Origin: Variovorax beijingensis
Lineage (GTDB): Bacteria > Pseudomonadota > Gammaproteobacteria > Burkholderiales > Burkholderiaceae_C
Direction: 5' to 3'
Assembly (NCBI RefSeq): GCF_003951285.1
Contig: NZ_RXFQ01000022.1
Coordinates: 1-64,000 of the forward strand
Length of the DNA stretch: 64,000 nucleotides
The position numbers were made by a program, and so were the translations under genes. The notes below the pieces were generated by a model, which was given only the letters and a program-made list of their open reading frames with translations, had not been told where the DNA came from and ran no database searches. Below are positions 27,479 through 37,592 of the stretch, piece after piece. Every line of letters begins with the position of its first letter. Positions within the stretch are counted from its first letter, which is position 1.

Positions 27479-27859
27479 CACCATGCCTTGCCGCTGTTCG
27501 ACACCCGGCGCGCACCGCTGCACGTCCTGCATGAATTGCTGGCGCATCACGGTTGCCTCGCGCCGACCGAGCACGAGGCGGCATCGCTGAGCCCGGATTG
27601 CTTCGCGCTCGCATCGAACCGGGACAACGCCAACTGCCTCTATCCCCCCGAACGGTTCCGTCGGTATTAGGGACGGCCGCTCCAGAAGAAGCGCAACCTG
27701 ATGGCCCAGTTGCAGCGCACGCACGCGCTCACGGTCCACCCTTGCGCGTCACATCTCCACGCAGAGGCACTGTAGATCCTGGAAGGCCGGATGGGCGACA
27801 AGCGCAAGGAGGCAGGCGCCGACGACGACATCAACCAGATCAGGGACTCAGTCGATTGA
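27470..27859 (+). pseudogene. Unidentified decayed coding sequence with two in-frame TAG stops
   Basis: The plus-strand frame reads protein-like text (LPLFDTRRAPLHVLHELLAH, later NCLYPPERFRRY, LQRTHALTVHPCASHLHAEA, ILEGRMGD) to a TGA at 27857, interrupted by TAG at 27668 and 27773. Charge pattern and composition look like real coding sequence, but the family is not recognised and no start is visible, because its 5' part abuts the SulP fragment. Confidence 0.35.
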
Positions 27860-27990
27860 AGCTGTCTTGAAGTTGTTGTCACCGCAGCGTCGCGCAATCT
27901 GGTGCAGCGCCAGGGAAGCGCGTAGCATGCGACCGGCTTTGCGAGCTCGTGTTCTCCAACGCTGCTTCCATCGTTTTCATGGAGTGAGTC

Positions 27991-29226
27991 GTGGCACAAG
28001 AAAAAATCGATTCGAGATTGAATGATTCAGTACTACGCCGCAGGCTTCTTCGCGGCGCGGGCGCCGCGTTGGGCGCCTCCATCGTCCTGCCGCGATGGGC
28101 GCACGCACAAGCCGCCCCCGGCGGGCCGGCGGTGCCGCCGAGCACCATCACCCAGCCGCCGCGCGACTTCAGCGCACGCGGGGCTCCCACCACCTACTTC
28201 ACCGATCCCGACGTGCTCACCGTCGATCCGGCGTTCGACGGGCTGCGCCAGCCCAACGCCCCGATCCAGCGGCTGTGGACCGGCGCGCTGTGGTCCGAAG
28301 GACCGGCATGGAATTCGGTCGGCCGCTTTCTGGTCTGGAGCGACATCCCGAACAATCGCCAACTGCGCTGGAGCGAGGACGACGGCCACGTCAGCGTGTT
28401 CCGCGCGCCTTCCAACAACAGCAACGGCAACTCCTTCGACTACCAGGGAAGGCAGCTGTCCTGCGAGCACCTCACGCGGCGCGTGGTGCGCTACGAGCTC
28501 GATGGCTCGGCGACCGTCCTCGCCTCGAGCTTCAACGGCAAGCGGCTCAACTCGCCCAACGACATCGTCCCGCATCCCGATGGCAGCTACTGGTTCACCG
28601 ATCCACCCTATGGCGCCCAGCTCTACGAGGGCACGGTCGATGCGGCCGGCGGGCCCGCGAACAAGGCCGGCCGGCTCAACCCGAAGCTCGGGCAGCCGCC
28701 CGAGATCGGCTCGTACAGGCGCGAGCTGCCGACCGCGGTCTACCGCCTCGACAAGAGCGGAACGCTCACGCAGGTCGCCGGCGAAGACCTGGTGCCGGAC
28801 CCGAACGGCCTGTGCTTCTCGCCCGACTTCAAGAAGCTCTATGTCGTCAGCACCGGGCAGGGACCGGGCGACACCATCGCCGGCGGCAAGGGCGACATGC
28901 ATGTGTTCGACGTCGGTACCGACAACAAGCTCCACAACGGCAAGCTCTTCAGCAACTTCATGATCGATGGCGTGAAGTGCGGGCCCGACGGCGTGCGCGC
29001 CGATGTCGACGGCAACCTGTGGTGCTCCAGCAATGCGGGCCGCAGCGTGGGCTACAGCGGCGTCACGGTATGGACGCCGCAAGGCCGGCTCATCGGGCGC
29101 ATCCGGCTGCCGGAGGTCTGCGGCAACGTCTGCTTCGGCGGCCCCAAGCGCAACCGCCTGTTCATGGCGGCCAGCCAGTCGCTGTATGCCGTCTACACAG
29201 CGACCCAGGGCGCGGCGCCGGCGTAA
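27991..29226 (+). CDS. SMP-30/gluconolactonase-like lactonase with Tat signal
   Basis: 411 aa from GTG 27991, preceded by GGAGTGAG. A twin-arginine-type signal (RRRLLRGAGAALG, cleavage near Ala39) exports it folded. The body is a six-bladed SMP-30/gluconolactonase/LRE propeller with WSEGPAW (about 100), SPNDIV (about 190) and PNGLCFS (about 270), the usual metal-ligand segments (Glu, Asn, Asn). Probably hydrolyses a sugar or aromatic lactone in the periplasm. Stands alone, converging on the PAP2 gene. Confidence 0.85.
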   Translation: MAQEKIDSRLNDSVLRRRLLRGAGAALGASIVLPRWAHAQAAPGGPAVPPSTITQPPRDFSARGAPTTYFTDPDVLTVDPAFDGLRQPNAPIQRLWTGALWSEGPAWNSVGRFLVWSDIPNNRQLRWSEDDGHVSVFRAPSNNSNGNSFDYQGRQLSCEHLTRRVVRYELDGSATVLASSFNGKRLNSPNDIVPHPDGSYWFTDPPYGAQLYEGTVDAAGGPANKAGRLNPKLGQPPEIGSYRRELPTAVYRLDKSGTLTQVAGEDLVPDPNGLCFSPDFKKLYVVSTGQGPGDTIAGGKGDMHVFDVGTDNKLHNGKLFSNFMIDGVKCGPDGVRADVDGNLWCSSNAGRSVGYSGVTVWTPQGRLIGRIRLPEVCGNVCFGGPKRNRLFMAASQSLYAVYTATQGAAPA

Positions 29227-29256
29227 GACGGAGAAGCGCTCCGTTCCAGCGCCAGA

Positions 29257-31254
29257 TCAGGCGTCGAAGCGCACGATGAGCTGTGTTCCCGTATAGGTCG
29301 GCGTGACCTTGAAGCCCGGCGCGCTGATGGCCGAGAACCGGCCGGTCAGGGCACCGCTGCTGATGACCGTGAGCGTGTCGCCCGCGCTGGGCACGAAACC
29401 GGGCTTGAAGCTCAGGTTCAGCGTTCCGTCGAGGGCTGCCACGCCGGCCACGTTCAGGCGGCCGGCACCCCCGCCGCCCAGATTCAGTTGCAGCGTCGTG
29501 CCCGCCAATTGCGTGTAGGCGCCCGCCATCCTGACTGTCGAAGGTGCGTTGCAGACCAGCGTGCCGCCGCCGACGTAGACGTTGCCGTTGCCGAAGGCCT
29601 CTGCGGTGTCCGCCTGCAGCGTGCCCTCCACGAGCTGCGTGCCGCCCGCATAGCTGTTGCTGCCGCCGAGCGCGAGCGTGCCGCTGCCCTTCTTGGTGAG
29701 CTTGCCGGCGCCGGAGATGTTGTTGCGCCAGCTGTCCATCGCATTGAAGCCGCCGAGGCTGGCATCCATCGTCACGACCACGTCGCCGTTGAAGGCGCCG
29801 TAGCCATCGGCCGCATCGAACAGGTTGAGCCGACCCCAGCCTTCGGGGTCATCCATCACCGGGTAGCCCGAAGCTACCGCCGTGGTCTTGAGCACCACGC
29901 GGCGCTGCGCGGCGTCGAGGTACGGCAGGCGCGTTTCGAGCAGCACTTCGGCGCCCTTGGGCACCACGGCGGGCTTGGCCGCATCGGCCACCTGCTTGAA
30001 GCCGAAGGTCAGACGGCGCAGGTAGTCGGCCTTGCTCGCGGCATGGTCGGCGAAGCGGTCGGCCGCGGCGTCCTGCGAATGGGCAAAGCTGTTGAAGGCG
30101 GCGGCATCGCTCGCCCCCACGGCTGTCATCAGCACCGACTGCGCCTGCTCATACGCCGCGCTCTTGCGCGCGACGTTGGCCCCCGTGGCCAGGCTCGCGG
30201 CCGCCGCGGCCTGACCCTGCACGCGCCCACCGATGACATCCAGCGGCGAATGCATACCCGACAGGATCCGGTTCTCGCCGAGCTCGAGGCCCCGCGCCAC
30301 CATCTCCTGGAACCGCTGCGGCACGACGTAGCCGAACGCGATGGCCTTGCGCACGGCCTCGGCCGTGTGGCCGCTCACGAAGCCGCCGTCGGTGGTGGGC
30401 GTGCTGCTCTTGGCAGGCTCCAGCGCAGGCACCACCTTCACGCTGCTGCTCCAGCGCCATGGGCGCGCGTACTTGTAGTAGCGCTTGGCGGGTTCGGTGG
30501 AAGCGTTCTCGCCGATGTTGTTGAGCAGGTCCACCACGGTGCCGAAGGTGGGGTTGGCGGCGCCGGGCACGCCGATGTCCTTGCCGGTGTCGTTGTAGAG
30601 CACGGTGGTGGCGTCGGCGGCGATGCCGGTGATGGTGGTGCTCTGCTGCGTGGCGCTGCGCCAGGCGTCGGTGAGCGGACCCATGCCGTCGCTGATGCTG
30701 TAGCCCTTGCCGCGGCGGTCGTCCAGGTAGGCGGCCAGCTCCTGCGCGCTGGTGCGTGCATTGGTGGCGTCGACGACGTACTGGACATTGCTGTTCAGCA
30801 CTGCGGCGTTAAGGATCCTGCCATCGGTGGCGTCGCCCGGAATGCCGCTCCACGTGGACGTGACGATGGCCGGAAAGCTGCCCTGCGCAGGCGCCGAGAC
30901 GCCCGCGTCGACCAGCAGCGTGCTGGGTTGCCAGAAGTCGAGGAAGCCGGCCAGCACGCGCACGCCGGCATTGGTTTCCTTCGTTGCATAGCGCGCATCA
31001 CCGCGCTGGTTGGTCGCGACGTTGTCGACGAAGGGCGGAACCGCGACCGGATCGGGGACCGGCGCGGTGTCGGTGAAGCCCAGGTCCTTCGGCGGACCGG
31101 CGACAACAACGGCGGGCGGATTCGTGGTGGCCGGCGGCGTGCCGACGATGGGAAACAAGGCGCCGCCGTCGCTGCCACCACCGCATGCCGAGAGGCAGAG
31201 TACCGCGACCAGGGTGATGGCAAAGGGTCGGCTGAAGGACGGGAGAGACGGCAT
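29257..31254 (-). CDS. Vanadium-haloperoxidase/PAP2-like phosphatase lipoprotein with autotransporter-type beta repeat
   Basis: 665 aa from ATG 31254, which opens a lipoprotein signal (lipobox LSAC at about 24). The three PAP2/haloperoxidase motifs appear in order: KYARPWRW (about 255-262), SGHT (His296) and R-x5-H-S-P-L-D (about 328-336). The C-terminal third carries an autotransporter-associated beta-strand (PATR) repeat (GSGTLALGGSNSYAGGTQLV region), but no autotransporter barrel follows. Works outside the cytoplasm, as an acid phosphatase or a haloperoxidase; motifs alone do not decide. No partner gene adjacent. Confidence 0.8.
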   Translation of the reverse strand: MPSLPSFSRPFAITLVAVLCLSACGGGSDGGALFPIVGTPPATTNPPAVVVAGPPKDLGFTDTAPVPDPVAVPPFVDNVATNQRGDARYATKETNAGVRVLAGFLDFWQPSTLLVDAGVSAPAQGSFPAIVTSTWSGIPGDATDGRILNAAVLNSNVQYVVDATNARTSAQELAAYLDDRRGKGYSISDGMGPLTDAWRSATQQSTTITGIAADATTVLYNDTGKDIGVPGAANPTFGTVVDLLNNIGENASTEPAKRYYKYARPWRWSSSVKVVPALEPAKSSTPTTDGGFVSGHTAEAVRKAIAFGYVVPQRFQEMVARGLELGENRILSGMHSPLDVIGGRVQGQAAAAASLATGANVARKSAAYEQAQSVLMTAVGASDAAAFNSFAHSQDAAADRFADHAASKADYLRRLTFGFKQVADAAKPAVVPKGAEVLLETRLPYLDAAQRRVVLKTTAVASGYPVMDDPEGWGRLNLFDAADGYGAFNGDVVVTMDASLGGFNAMDSWRNNISGAGKLTKKGSGTLALGGSNSYAGGTQLVEGTLQADTAEAFGNGNVYVGGGTLVCNAPSTVRMAGAYTQLAGTTLQLNLGGGGAGRLNVAGVAALDGTLNLSFKPGFVPSAGDTLTVISSGALTGRFSAISAPGFKVTPTYTGTQLIVRFDA

Positions 31255-31330
31255 GGAGGTGGATGAAGAAATTGAAAAACGCAAGCGGACCGCGCAATCT
31301 ATCCACCCAACAAGTCATTTCTATTAATAA

Positions 31331-31543
31331 TCATCTGGGCGCGCCTGCTCTGGCTTGGGTGATCCAGGTCGACACGCGCCGATAGCCGATCACGATGCTC
31401 GTCACGCTGACCAGCAATCCTCCCAGGCTGAAGTCGATCAGCACGGCATCTCGCAAGGCCGCTGCCCGCAGCATGGCCGGCAGGTCCCAGCTGTGCAGGA
31501 AACTGAAAAGCCATCGGCCGTGCGGATGCGGTAGGTCGATCGC
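31331..31543 (-). pseudogene. 3' stump of a PepSY-associated membrane protein
   Basis: A 70-codon minus-strand frame bounded upstream by a TGA reads DLPHPHGRWLFSFLHSWDLP, then SLGGLLVSVTSIVIGYRR. This is the last periplasmic segment and final membrane helix of PepSY-associated transmembrane proteins (iron-uptake or reductase helpers of about 380-500 aa). Everything upstream is gone, so it is a remnant. Confidence 0.65.
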
Positions 31544-31618
31544 TCATGCACTCAGGGTGTCCCGGCTGGCTTTGGCGCATGCGCGTACGGCAGAATCCCG
31601 CAACCAACGGGAGATGCC

Positions 31619-32431
31619 ATGAATCCGAAGAAGATTTTCGACGCTGCGCGCAATGCCGATGTCGACACGGTGCGCGCATGCATCGAAGCCGGCGCCGACC
31701 CGGCCGCCCTGAACAAGCAAGGCTTCACCGCGCTGCAATGCGCCGCGATGGGCGCCGACGAGTCCGAGATCGAAGCGAACCTCGCGGTACTGCAACTGCT
31801 GCTCGACGCCGGCAGTCCGCTCGAATACGCCGGCGCCGACGGCCGCACCGCGCTGTACCTTGCCGCCGAATTCGCGCCGGGCACGGAGGCCGTGCAGCTG
31901 CTCATCGACGCAGGCGCCAATGCCGATGTGAGCGACAGCCACGGCAACCACGTCACGGAGAACGCGATGATGGAAGAAGTGGCCGAGCTGCTGGCGCGCG
32001 TCAGCGGCCACGCCGCCGCCTTGCCGCTGCCGCCCGAACCCGAGCCGGTGAAGATGAGCACTGCGCAGTGGCGCACCGCCGAAGCGCGCATTGCCGAGGT
32101 GTTCGCCGCGCTGACGCAGGCCGGCCTGGTCGCATTGCAGGATGCGGGGGGAACGCAGTCCGACGGTTTCTCCGATTGCTCGGAGGCGTTCCGCGAGCGC
32201 GGCGGCGGCAAGGCCGGCGTGCATGGCTTCTGCTTCTACACGCGGCAGGACCTGAACCGCGCCAAGCGCACCAGCCAGCTCTCGCTCGCGTTCTGGGGCG
32301 CGCCGGAGGGCGGCGATACCGACATGCAGCGCGTCGGTGAACTGGTCGTCGGCCAGTTCCGCAGCGCAGGCTTCGAGGTGCGCTGGAACGGCACCGCATC
32401 GATGCGGCCCGAAGTCGACCTGCGGCCGTAG
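31619..32431 (+). CDS. Ankyrin-repeat protein with DUF6891-like C-terminus
   Basis: 270 aa, cytoplasmic. Three ankyrin repeats occupy residues 1-125 (DADVDTVRACIEAGADP-like start, GFTALQCAA, GRTALYLAAEF). The C-terminal 130 residues (about 140-270) look like the DUF6891 fold found after ankyrin repeats, with conserved FCFYTRQDL and LAFWG segments. Likely an independent gene with unknown partner; similar small proteins are often immunity or accessory factors, which is only an inference. Confidence 0.65.
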   Translation: MNPKKIFDAARNADVDTVRACIEAGADPAALNKQGFTALQCAAMGADESEIEANLAVLQLLLDAGSPLEYAGADGRTALYLAAEFAPGTEAVQLLIDAGANADVSDSHGNHVTENAMMEEVAELLARVSGHAAALPLPPEPEPVKMSTAQWRTAEARIAEVFAALTQAGLVALQDAGGTQSDGFSDCSEAFRERGGGKAGVHGFCFYTRQDLNRAKRTSQLSLAFWGAPEGGDTDMQRVGELVVGQFRSAGFEVRWNGTASMRPEVDLRP

Positions 32432-32467
32432 CAGGCCTCGGGCCCGAACACCACCCCTTTAGCCCCT

Positions 32468-32965
32468 TTACTTTGCCGCAACGCTCTCGGGCATTGCCGA
32501 CGAGTGGTGGTGCGCAATCAGCCACTGGCCGTTGACCCATTCGTACACATAGGTGTAGCGGGCGTGCACCGCCTTGCCGTCCTTGAAGCTGAAGGTGTAG
32601 GTGCCGATGTCCTGCGCCACGTTGCAGCCGACCCGGATCGTGCGCGAGTCGATCTTGCCTTGCGGCGCACCCTTGAGGAACTTGACGAAGTAGTCGCGGA
32701 TTGCTGCCGCACTGGTGCGCGGCTGGTTCGACACCGTGGCCAGCAGCACGCCGTCAGGAGCGTAGTTGGCCACCGCCTTGTCGGGATCCAGCGTGGCGAG
32801 GGAGGCATTCCATCGATCGAACAGCGCCGCGATCTGGCGTTCGCCAGCGGGAGCACAACTTGCGCTCGAGGCCGTCTGCGCGGACACGGAGGTCGACATG
32901 CAAAGCGCCAGCACGGCGGCGGCGGGAAGAAGCTTGGAAAAACGCGGGATCATCGAAGAGTCCAT
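32468..32965 (-). CDS. Secreted SnoaL-like/DUF4440 (SgcJ/EcaC-type) protein
   Basis: 165 aa with a signal peptide (residues about 5-29, cleavage after VSA). The rest is one cone-shaped NTF2-like domain beginning GERQIAALFDRWNASLATLD and containing NYAPDGVLLATVS, YTFSFKDGKAVHARYTYVYE and WLIAHHHSS, the standard layout of the SgcJ/EcaC/CaMKII-association group. A second ATG at 32953 is possible. Function of secreted members is undefined. Confidence 0.7.
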   Translation of the reverse strand: MDSSMIPRFSKLLPAAAVLALCMSTSVSAQTASSASCAPAGERQIAALFDRWNASLATLDPDKAVANYAPDGVLLATVSNQPRTSAAAIRDYFVKFLKGAPQGKIDSRTIRVGCNVAQDIGTYTFSFKDGKAVHARYTYVYEWVNGQWLIAHHHSSAMPESVAAK

Positions 32966-33076
32966 TCATGCAAGTGGTTAAACACAGGACTCATTGTTCG
33001 AGGGGTGGATGAGCATCCATCGCGGCGGCGATGAACCTGCGCCCAACAAGAGATGAACGCTGAATGAACGGCCTGG

Positions 33077-33451
33077 CTAGCCTGCCGCCTCGCCGAGGCG
33101 ATAGCCGAGACCGCGCACGGTCTGCAGCAACGGCACCGCATGGTCGTCATCGATCTTCATGCGAAGACGCCCCACGTAGACATCCACGATATTGGTGAGC
33201 GGGTCCTCGTGCGTGCCCCAGACATTGGCCAGGATGCGTTCGCGGCTGTATACCCGCCCGGGCGCGCTCATGAGCAACTCGAGAAAGGCCAGTTCCTTGG
33301 CGGTGAGCGTGATCGGCTGCCCTGCGCGCTCCACGCGCATGCGTTCGCGATCCAGCACCAGGTCGGCCACCTGCTAGGTCGTGACCCGCGGCCTGATGTC
33401 CCGGCCGCGGCGCAGCAGTGCCTCGATGCGCGCGAGCAGTTCCTCGAAGTC
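33077..33451 (-). pseudogene. Two-component response regulator (OmpR type) missing its receiver domain
   Basis: The minus strand encodes an OmpR/PhoB winged helix (LTAKELAFLELLMSAPGRVY, NIVDVYVGRLRMKID, VRGLGYRLGE). Upstream of this the frame continues as DFEELLARIEALLRRGRDIR, the last helix of a receiver domain, but is interrupted by an in-frame TAG. It then runs into the duplicated AraC fragment at 33452, so about 100 receiver residues with the phospho-acceptor Asp are lost. No histidine kinase gene remains nearby. Confidence 0.85.
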
Positions 33452-34071
33452 ATGCGGACGCACTGCAACAGCGGCATCCCGATGTCCAGGTCGAGCCGGA
33501 CCGCATCTTCATCGCCGATGACCCGATCTGGACCTCCGCCGGCATGACGGCGGAACTGGATCTGGCGCTCGGCCTCGTCGAGAAGGACCTGGGCGACGAC
33601 GTGGCGCGATCGGTGGCGCACCGGCTGGTCATGCATCAGCGCCGTTCGGGCGGCCAGTCGCAGCATTCGGAGATTCTGAATCTCGCGCCCCGCTCGGACC
33701 GCATCGCGCGGGCGCTGGAGCATGCACGCCGCCACCTGGCGCAGTCGCTGGGCGTGGAAGAACTCGCTGCGGCCGCGAACCTCAGCCCGCGCCAGTTCAG
33801 CCGTGTGTTCACGGCCGAGACCGGCCAGTCGCCGGCCAAGGCGGTAGAGCGTCTGCGCGTGGAGGCTGCACGCTTGATGATCGAGCGCAGCCGCCACCCG
33901 CTGGAGGTGGTTGCACGCGAAACGGGCTTTCGCGACCGGCGCCATCTTCGCGAGGCGTTCATGCGCGGCTTCGGCAAGCCGCCTCAATCACTCAGGCGCG
34001 ACGCCCGCCTGGGGTCCTGACGCGCACCCAGATCTTCGGCGTCGCGTACGTCGCGTCCTCTGGAATGCGCC
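33452..34071 (+). pseudogene. Duplicated 3' part of the GlxA/AraC regulator gene
   Basis: Near-identical to 13986-14605, covering the end of the DJ-1-like domain and the whole AraC helix-turn-helix to the stop at 34018-34020. The 5' end lies at the break in the response-regulator gene. The frame is open from about 33418 and could give a protein of up to 200 aa containing an intact helix-turn-helix, but no promoter or ribosome binding site of its own is evident, so it is called a fragment. Confidence 0.8.
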
Positions 34072-34170
34072 CGGACATCAGTTCGGCAATGGCTCTGCCA
34101 GAGCCGCAACCGTATGTCCACCCTCCCTGTGTGAGACCTACCGCACCGCCATTCGCAATGGAGCCGCGTG

Positions 34171-34302
34171 TCAGTCCAATTGCACACCAATGGTTTTGAC
34201 GAGGTCGCGGTTCAGGCCGGCTTCACGGGCAATCGCCGCTTTGAATTCCGCCCTTCCCTTTGACACCACGACAATGCCTTGCTTGTAGAGTTTTGAGCGC
34301 GC
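34171..34302 (-). pseudogene. C-terminal fragment resembling a Bug-type receptor
   Basis: The minus strand reads LYKQGIVVVSKGRAEFKAAI and on to LVKTIGVQLD before TGA. The closing pattern AEF...I...LVK..G...D is that of Bug-family receptors, but only about 43 residues exist between the AraC fragment and the IS scar. The assignment is tentative. Confidence 0.3.
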
Positions 34303-34391
34303 ATCTTCGGAACCGCGACCCGACGTCTTCTAGGAATAACTGTCTGGACTAAACCGAGCAGGTGAAAACCAGGCGGCGAGCTCGCGGCGTG
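34303..34391 (+). mobile_element. IS3-family right-end scar beside SulP
   Basis: Matches the last seven codons of the transposase fragment at 27165-27192 (EPRPDVF then TAG at 34331) and the element end after it (AACTGTCTGGACTAAACCG and following). It is followed by 33 bp (up to about 34424) absent from the other copy, then by the SulP 3' end in both places. Confidence 0.65.
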
Positions 34392-34429
34392 GAAGAATGG
34401 AGTGAAGATCGATGGCTCGCAGTGTGAAC

Positions 34430-36220
<1,791 letters not shown>

Positions 36221-36353
36221 AGGCCGCTGGCTACTTGGTGGACAGTGCCGATGCGCGTAAAGAAAGGCAAGGGAAAAGATGCGGGTGCTGAGGTTGGTTG
36301 CTTCAAGGGCCGCGCAAGATGTTCTTGATGACGGCTCTCATCGCGTTCACAAT

Positions 36354-36378
36354 TATGGTGTAAATCATTTACACCATA
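36354..36378. promoter_or_regulatory. Perfect 25-bp palindrome between divergent genes
   Basis: TATGGTGTAAAT (36354-36365) and ATTTACACCATA (36367-36378) are perfect 12-bp arms around a single C. It ends 14 bp before the start codon of the Lys-rich DNA-binding protein and lies 134 bp upstream of SulP. Very likely an operator; the binding protein is not known, and the ribbon-helix-helix-like product of the next gene is one candidate. Confidence 0.8.
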
Positions 36379-36392
36379 TCTAAAAATCCTCA

Positions 36393-37067
36393 ATGACTGA
36401 TCTCGGCTTGACCACCAACAACGAAATGACCCCCGCATCCAGCGCCGCAAACGACCCGGCAGCACCCGCCTCCACGGCCCGGCCGACCGCAGCGTCCAAG
36501 GATCCCGCAACCCAATTGCCATCGAACCCGCCAACCGCAGTGCCAGTTTCAGGCAAAGGGCCGGCGCCCAAGAAGGCGCCGGCGCGCAAGCCCAAAGTAC
36601 TTGCGACGAAGAAACCGGTCACCAAGAAAGTCTCAGCTCAGAAGACCGAGCCGGCAAAACCCGTGGTGACGAAGTCCTCGGCGAAGAAGGCGACTGCGAA
36701 GAAGACGCCCCCCTTGAAGGCCAAGCCGGTGAAGGCCGTGGTCGCACCGCCTCAGGCCACACGGCCCACGGTTCGCCGTTCGGAACTGGCAACGTCTGCC
36801 CAGGCCGCTGCTTCCGAGTCCGCGCGCGAGACAGCCAAAGCCAAAACCAAACTCGTGCGAGACAGCTTCACGATGCCCCAGCAGGACTTCGGTCTGATTG
36901 CCGCCCTCAAGGACCGGGCGCTGGGTTTCAAACGTCCCGCCAAGAAGAGCGAACTTCTGCGCGCCGGGCTGCACGCGCTCCAACAACTCACAGATACCCA
37001 ACTGCGCGGCGCGCTGGATTCGCTGGTACCGCTGAAGGCGGGACGTCCAAAGAAGAAAACCAACTGA
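36393..37067 (+). CDS. Histone-like Lys/Ala/Pro-rich protein with C-terminal DNA-binding-type domain
   Basis: 224 aa in two parts. Residues about 45-135 are a low-complexity tail of repeated Pro-Ala-Lys-Lys-type units, as in histone H1-like and AlgP proteins. Residues about 152-224 form a compact conserved domain (VRDSFTMPQQDFGLIAALKD, KKSELLRAGLHALQQL, GRPKKK) typical of a small Burkholderiales family, probably ribbon-helix-helix-like. Expected to bind DNA non-specifically through the tail and perhaps specifically through the C-terminal domain. The 25-bp palindrome directly upstream could be its own operator. Confidence 0.75.
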   Translation: MTDLGLTTNNEMTPASSAANDPAAPASTARPTAASKDPATQLPSNPPTAVPVSGKGPAPKKAPARKPKVLATKKPVTKKVSAQKTEPAKPVVTKSSAKKATAKKTPPLKAKPVKAVVAPPQATRPTVRRSELATSAQAAASESARETAKAKTKLVRDSFTMPQQDFGLIAALKDRALGFKRPAKKSELLRAGLHALQQLTDTQLRGALDSLVPLKAGRPKKKTN

Positions 37068-37116
37068 AGCCCGCGCTGCAGACCCGGCCCGTCGGCGATG
37101 CTTGCGCCGGGAGCGC

Positions 37117-37359
37117 CTAGCCCAGAGGGGGCGGGCGCTGGGTTGAGTGCAAGAGGCTGGAGTAGCCTTCCCAACTGTGCCTGCCGCTGCGGCGGAGAAG
37201 ACGGTCGCGGCCATGGGCGAACAAGCCCTGATGCCCGGATTCCCGGGCTTCAACGGCATCGAGCTCGCGCTTGACCTGCTGCACCGAGTCATCACCTTCC
37301 CCGTAGCGGTCCTTCAGGTCCGTCAGGAGATTTTTCAGTTCGCAGAGATACCGGGACAT
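37117..37359 (-). CDS. Small conserved-looking protein of unknown function
   Basis: 80 aa from ATG 37359, which has GAGGAG 8 nt upstream; the longer frame to 37422 lacks a site. The first 45 residues (MSRYLCELKNLLTDLKDRYG, then VQQVKRELDAVEA) look like an amphipathic helical pair; the end is basic and irregular. No family name can be given. The 233 bp to its right up to the Bug gene show no gene. Confidence 0.45.
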   Translation of the reverse strand: MSRYLCELKNLLTDLKDRYGEGDDSVQQVKRELDAVEARESGHQGLFAHGRDRLLRRSGRHSWEGYSSLLHSTQRPPPLG

Positions 37360-37592
37360 GTTTCGCGCTCCTCGGAAGGACAGACAAGCGAAGCCAAAGG
37401 AAAGACTGGGAACATACGCCAATGGCCCCGGCGAAGGCGTAACGCTACGTACTGGCCAAGCAAGTCCGAAAGCCTTCTTTGGAGAGCGAGCGCCTGGGCG
37501 AGCAGGGATCGGACTATTCGATCCTGTTCCCCAACGACGTGCTCGCGCCCACCGCAGGAAGGCATCGAGGAACTGGAATAGCCGAGAGAGCC

